The position numbers and the translations under genes are program-made. Shown here piece after piece: positions 60,489-64,000 of a DNA stretch of 64,000 bases (position 1 is the first letter of the stretch; each line of letters opens with the position of its first letter). The stretch is from the NCBI RefSeq assembly GCF_017301335.1, contig NZ_CP071247.1, forward strand, positions 2,046,001-2,110,000, given 5' to 3'. Below the pieces are notes generated by a model. That model saw only the letters and a program-made list of their open reading frames with translations, searched no databases and had not been told where the DNA came from. Origin of the DNA: Marinobacter salinisoli. GTDB taxonomy: Bacteria; Pseudomonadota; Gammaproteobacteria; Pseudomonadales; Oleiphilaceae.

Positions 60489-61160
60489 TTAGGCCCAGTT
60501 GTCGGTTTTTCGTGTCGGTTTGAGCATCGGGATAAGCAGTGCGAGCACCACACCAGCCAGCACGAGGCCTGCTCCCAAGAGCATGAAGTCTGATTCCTTG
60601 CCGGCTTCGAGCCGTTCATTTTCGGCCGTCAGCACTTCAAGGTCGTTCCGGATTTTTTGGTTCTCTTGCAGTAATTCTTTATTACGGCGCTCCAGATTTA
60701 TGGAGTCCGAGGCAATGCTTTTGATGCGCTGAAGCTCTTCTTTCAGGTTCTGAGACTGGTCAGACAGAGAGGCTTCAGACGATTCCAGAGCATTCCGCTC
60801 TTTGGTGGTGGTGGCGAGCTGTTCCTTGACCTGATTCAGTTCGTTGCGAGCCTGTTCCAGCTCCTGATTCGCCCGGCGTAGCAGGTCTGCGGCGATCGGG
60901 GTGTCGCTCAAGTACTGGCTGGAAACCCAGCCTTCCGTGCCCTTGGGAGTGCGGACCCGTGTGTAACCGCTGTCGGTCGTTTCAAGCACTTCCAGAGGGG
61001 TGCCGCTGGGAACGGCATTTTCGATAATGCGGAACTGAGTGCCTGCGCCAGCGCGGACTGGCAGATAAATCTGGTCATCAACCCATGCAGTTTTCGCCTG
61101 GGCCTGTGCCGTACAAGCTAGGACAAGAAGCACACTGAAGAAGACGCGGAAGGTTGTCAC
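60489..61160 (-). CDS. SH3-domain and coiled-coil membrane protein (TIGR04211/YgiM-like)
   Basis: A 223-residue protein. A signal peptide (to AQAQA) exports a bacterial SH3b domain (about 25-88; LPVRAGAGTQFRIIENAVPSG, GWVSSQYL). A long coiled coil (95-190) leads to a C-terminal hydrophobic span (about 193-213) and a short basic tail. The layout places the SH3 domain in the periplasm, where such domains can contact peptidoglycan. The function is not known. It is coupled to the PilZ gene downstream. Confidence 0.88.
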   Translation of the reverse strand: MTTFRVFFSVLLVLACTAQAQAKTAWVDDQIYLPVRAGAGTQFRIIENAVPSGTPLEVLETTDSGYTRVRTPKGTEGWVSSQYLSDTPIAADLLRRANQELEQARNELNQVKEQLATTTKERNALESSEASLSDQSQNLKEELQRIKSIASDSINLERRNKELLQENQKIRNDLEVLTAENERLEAGKESDFMLLGAGLVLAGVVLALLIPMLKPTRKTDNWA

Positions 61161-61283
61161 TGGTTCGTTTCCCTAATGTGAACAGAGTTAAATATGACAG
61201 ATCAACAGCCTGCAATTCTGTCACAGATGGCGGCATGATCAATATTGCCGCCATTACGATAAGCTCATGGAGCCTGCGCCGTT

Positions 61284-61583
61284 TTAAGGCAGAACGGCCT
61301 TGAAAGGCTTCACAACAACGTGCTTGTAAACACCGGCTTCAATGTAGGGGTCAGCATCGGCCCAGGCCTGGGCATCCTCCAGTGAGTCGAAATCTGCAAT
61401 AACGAGGCTGCCGGTGAATCCCGCTTCGCCGGGATCGGGTGTATCAATGGCTGGGTGGGGGCCCGCAACCAGCAGGCGGCCTTCGTTCTTCAGCAGGTTG
61501 AGCCGGTCAAGGTGCGCTGGCCGTGCTGTCTGGCGGAGAGGGAGGCTGTTCTCAATATCCTCGCTGATAATGGCGTAGTACAT
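61284..61583 (-). CDS. yciI: YciI family protein
   Basis: A 99-residue protein with the YciI fold: [17 protein letters not shown] at the start, [20 protein letters not shown] and [23 protein letters not shown], including the conserved His-Asp pair typical of the family. The biochemical function is unsettled. A 123-base region upstream of the SH3 gene contains a hairpin (ATGGCGGCA with TGCCGCCAT, 61227-61254), possibly a terminator of this gene. It is divergent from the RNase AM gene. Confidence 0.9.
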   Translation of the reverse strand: MYYAIISEDIENSLPLRQTARPAHLDRLNLLKNEGRLLVAGPHPAIDTPDPGEAGFTGSLVIADFDSLEDAQAWADADPYIEAGVYKHVVVKPFKAVLP

Positions 61584-61701
61584 GCGGGTCTCCGTTTGGT
61601 GGTATTTGCAGTGGAATTGACTTTACAGGCGGTGCCCCGAGCCGGCAGGATGACGACTAGTGCGCGCTCGGTGCGCTTTTCCAACTGATTCAGGACTGTT
61701 T

Positions 61702-62580
61702 GTGACTATACCGCAAGACCCCCAGTTGTGCATTGATCTGCACTGCCACAGCACGGCCTCGGATGGCGCTTTGCACCCGGCCGATCTGGTTGAGCGTGCG
61801 GCGGGTAGGGGTGTCACTCATCTGGCGCTCACTGACCACGACACCATTGATGGACTTGAAGAGGCTCAGGCGGCGGCCAGCCGGCTTGGGGTCAGGCTGG
61901 TGCCCGGGGTTGAGCTCTCCTGTATCTGGAAGAGTCGGACGATCCACATTGTGGGCCTGGATTTTGATCCGTCGAACGAGTTGTTCCTCAAGGCCATGGA
62001 AACGCAGAAGTCCAATCGCTGGGCCCGGGCCCGCCAGATTGCTGATCGGCTGAGCAAGCTCGGGGTTACCGATCTTCTCGGCTGCGCCACGGAGTTCTCC
62101 GCTGGCGACGTGCCGGGCCGCCCTCATTTTGCGCAAGCCCTGGTTGCGGCCGGTGTGGTGAGTAATCAGGCTCAGGCGTTCAAGCGCCACCTCGGGGCTG
62201 GTAAGCCGGGCGATGTGAAGGCGTTTTGGCCTGAGCTGGAAGAAGTGGTGAGCTGGATCAGCGCAGCCGGGGGAATCGCGGTGTTGGCCCATCCGAGGAA
62301 GTACCAGATGACCGCAACCAAATTGCGGCAGTTAACGGGTGATTTCCGTCGGGCTGGTGGTCGCGCACTCGAGGTGTCCACCTCGGGTCAGTCGAGCGGT
62401 GATCTGGGTTTCCTGGCAGAGCTGTGCCGTCGCGAGGGTATGCTGGCTTCTCAGGGCAGTGACTTTCACTTTCCCGGCGCGCCCTGGTGTGAGCTGGGCC
62501 GGATAATGAAAATGCCAGACGGGCTGGAGCCGGTCTGGCATTATTTCAAAGCGCCTGTGGGAGTACCCGAACCGGTTTAA
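61702..62580 (+). CDS. rnm: RNase AM / PHP-domain 3',5'-nucleoside bisphosphate phosphatase
   Basis: A 292-residue PHP-domain enzyme, the YciV family, known in E. coli to trim 5' ends of ribosomal RNAs. Metal ligands are visible: HCHSTASDG (His14, His16), LTDHDTIDG, VPGVELSCIW, GDVPGRPHFAQAL and LAHPRKYQM. The start is taken at GTG 61702; the frame extends a little upstream without family match. It converges with the UPF0149 gene, with overlapping stops. Confidence 0.92.
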   Translation: MTIPQDPQLCIDLHCHSTASDGALHPADLVERAAGRGVTHLALTDHDTIDGLEEAQAAASRLGVRLVPGVELSCIWKSRTIHIVGLDFDPSNELFLKAMETQKSNRWARARQIADRLSKLGVTDLLGCATEFSAGDVPGRPHFAQALVAAGVVSNQAQAFKRHLGAGKPGDVKAFWPELEEVVSWISAAGGIAVLAHPRKYQMTATKLRQLTGDFRRAGGRALEVSTSGQSSGDLGFLAELCRREGMLASQGSDFHFPGAPWCELGRIMKMPDGLEPVWHYFKAPVGVPEPV

Positions 62581-63119
62581 TCCGGGGCGTGGAATTGCAG
62601 GTAGAGGTCGGTCAGAGCGTCAGGAATCGCATCGGCCATCTGCTGCGACAGCTTTTCGCTCTTGCGGGCGTTCTCAAAGTCTTCGTCCTCGAACAACCCT
62701 GACAGTGTCAGCATTGGCACCAGCAGATCCGCGATTTCCTCTTCGGATGCAACTTCCAGCCACTCCTCCTCGTATTCCAGGAAGGTGTCAACAAAGCCCG
62801 CGCACCAGTTCTCCAGTGCGTTCATCGGATCACCGTCTTCGGGCTCCGGCAGTTCCAGTGATTGGCCCATATCAAGGGCATGGGCCATACCCTGGCTGAG
62901 CTGCTCAGCGCACCGCTTGAAGGTTTCCGGAACGCCATTGTCGGGCACGTGTTCACTGCCCGTGGCGAGCCGGAAGGTGTCTTCTGCTGATAGCGTCACC
63001 GGGCCGACGACACTGGCACATACCACCCCGTGCAGGCCAAAGAAGTCGAGGGCGTCTTCGCCCCAGGGCTCAGCAAACAGAATGTCTTCCAGTGCTTCGA
63101 TGTCGGAATTGGATAGCAT
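62577..63119 (-). CDS. UPF0149 (YecA/YgfB-like) family protein
   Basis: A 180-residue acidic protein with the UPF0149 pattern: DFFGLHGVVCASVVGP near 23-38, a long helical middle (AEQLSQGMAHALD), ENWCAGFVDTF near 107 and a helical C-terminus. The function is unknown. It starts three bases after the rne stop on the same strand, so it is probably co-transcribed with rne. Its stop overlaps that of the RNase AM gene. Confidence 0.88.
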   Translation of the reverse strand: MLSNSDIEALEDILFAEPWGEDALDFFGLHGVVCASVVGPVTLSAEDTFRLATGSEHVPDNGVPETFKRCAEQLSQGMAHALDMGQSLELPEPEDGDPMNALENWCAGFVDTFLEYEEEWLEVASEEEIADLLVPMLTLSGLFEDEDFENARKSEKLSQQMADAIPDALTDLYLQFHAPD

Positions 63120-63121
63120 GC

Positions 63122-64000
63122 TCAGTTGCTCCCGGCCTTTTTCGCCGCTTCTGCGGCCCGTTGGCGTTTGCGAACTTCCCTTGGGTCATTGTAGGCCCGC
63201 CCCGGCGTCACTGGAACGTCGGGCTCTGCTGGCTTCGACGTTTCAGTGGGCTTTTCGGCTGATTTCGCTTGCTGTTTTTCAGCCGGTTCCTGCTTTTCGG
63301 GCTTCGGGTCAGGCTTTTCCTGGGCCGCCGGCTTTTCCTGGGCTGTCGGCTTTGGCTCGGGTGCCGAAGATTTAGCCGGCGCTTCCTTGGTTTGCCCTTC
63401 AGCCGGTTTCGCAGTGTCGACCGTTTGTGTGGCTTCAGCGGCCCCCGTCTTATCGGTCTCAGCAGTCGGTTTCGAGGGTGCTTTATCGCTGACCGGTTCC
63501 TGCTTGGGAGCCGGGGCGGGCTGCTGCTTGGCTTCAGGAGCCTGTTCTCTGGCCGGTGCCTTGGCCTCGGCGGCAGGGGTTTTTGCCGTTGCCGCGGAGG
63601 CGTCTGTGTCGCCCTCAGATTTGGCGGGAGTCTTCGCCTTGTCCGTCGCTGTCTTCGACGCTGCCGCCTCGTCCCGAGCCTTGTTCCCGTCGACGCGCTC
63701 TGACGTCTTCGGCGCTTCGGCTTTCACGGGTGCCTCTGGGGCTACTGCGCCGTCCTGTGCCTTATCGTCACTCCGTCTGGGCTTGGTGTCTCCGCCGTCT
63801 TTCGGCTGGCTGGCGTTTTTGCCGGTCGCCTCGGATTTGGCTCTGCGTTGAGCACGAGGTTTCTCAGCACGTTCGGGCGCTTTTGTCGTCTCGTCGGTTT
63901 TGGCTGCCTTCTGTTCGCCGCTCTCGGCCGTGTTCGCCGGCTTGGCCTCCGGGGCCTGGTCGGATGGCTTCTGAGTCGGTGTCTGTTCGGGCTTTTCTGT
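63122..64000 (-). CDS. rne: Ribonuclease E, disordered C-terminal tail (partial)
   Basis: The frame is open from the stop at 63122 to the window edge (292 codons visible). It is a low-complexity tail of Lys, Ala, Pro and Glu (repeats of AxKPxAQEKPxxK type) with one arginine-rich patch (RAQRRAKSEA, KPRRSDDKA, about 60 residues from the visible start) and the ending GRAYNDPREVRKRQRAAEAA, which matches the RNase E C-terminus in Pseudomonas-like bacteria. The arginine-rich patch may bind RNA. The catalytic half lies outside the window. Shorter starts inside this frame are not real starts. Confidence 0.85.
   Translation of the reverse strand, partial: TEKPEQTPTQKPSDQAPEAKPANTAESGEQKAAKTDETTKAPERAEKPRAQRRAKSEATGKNASQPKDGGDTKPRRSDDKAQDGAVAPEAPVKAEAPKTSERVDGNKARDEAAASKTATDKAKTPAKSEGDTDASAATAKTPAAEAKAPAREQAPEAKQQPAPAPKQEPVSDKAPSKPTAETDKTGAAEATQTVDTAKPAEGQTKEAPAKSSAPEPKPTAQEKPAAQEKPDPKPEKQEPAEKQQAKSAEKPTETSKPAEPDVPVTPGRAYNDPREVRKRQRAAEAAKKAGSN

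Noticed and set aside
63246..63851. Plus-strand frames with glycine-, serine- and alanine-rich sequence
   Set aside because: They are the mirror of the low-complexity RNase E tail, which continues open to the window edge and ends in the known RNase E motif.

Overview
The window looks like chromosomal DNA of a halophilic marine gammaproteobacterium, most likely Marinobacter or a close relative. This is an inference from gene content, protein sequence character and a moderately GC-rich composition; no 16S gene is present. It carries roughly sixty protein genes, three tRNA genes and one broken gene. I see no prophage, insertion sequence, integrase or CRISPR array.

Layout. 1-5149: end of a glycosyltransferase gene and a YcjM-like glucosylglycerate phosphorylase (compatible-solute turnover), a bacterial relative of the tRNA-queuosine mannosyltransferase, a quinone oxidoreductase and a DUF1853 protein. 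5230-8514: glyoxalase I, an orphan truncated ClpB/ClpV-like ATPase with a small partner gene, a membrane-anchored cold-shock-domain protein, and slyX. 8522-15662 (minus strand): map-glnD-dapC-yffB-dapD-dapE, joined by overlaps, covering methionine removal, nitrogen signalling and the succinylase branch of lysine/diaminopimelate synthesis. 15775-30584 (plus strand): the classical rpsB-tsf-pyrH-frr-uppS-cdsA-ispC-rseP-bamA-skp-lpxD-fabZ-lpxA-lpxB-rnhB block for translation, isoprenoid/phospholipid precursors, outer-membrane assembly and lipid A. It contains a candidate rpsB leader and a strikingly folded pyrH leader.

30581-30775 holds an initiator tRNA gene with its own promoter and terminator, followed by a collapsed outer-membrane protein gene. 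31276-38448 (minus strand) is an envelope-sensing set: response regulator, LysM-FecR protein, CHASE2 histidine kinase and a PA14/calcium-repeat lipoprotein. 38563-46476: topB, bolA, a YciO/TsaC-like gene, a metallo-beta-lactamase-fold hydrolase, two unrecognised genes, an AEC transporter and a Zur-box-preceded znuA. 46658-48478: gltX followed by tRNA-Ala and tRNA-Glu under one strong promoter. 48526-53200: a fused double T-fold (QueD-like) protein, a MocA-like nucleotidyltransferase, a membrane-tethered response regulator, a PEGA/MORN-repeat protein and a small membrane protein. 53298-64000: PreP-like M16 protease, ppsR/ppsA pair, rraA, a PilZ protein, an SH3/coiled-coil membrane protein, yciI, RNase AM, a UPF0149 protein and the disordered tail of RNase E (rne), which runs off the window.

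Most genes are standard housekeeping. The less explained parts are the truncated Clp-like ATPase with its partner, the CHASE2/FecR/PA14 cluster, the split-site double T-fold protein, the membrane cold-shock protein, and the long hairpin leader of pyrH. All family assignments rest on reading motifs and remembered family sequences, without any database search.
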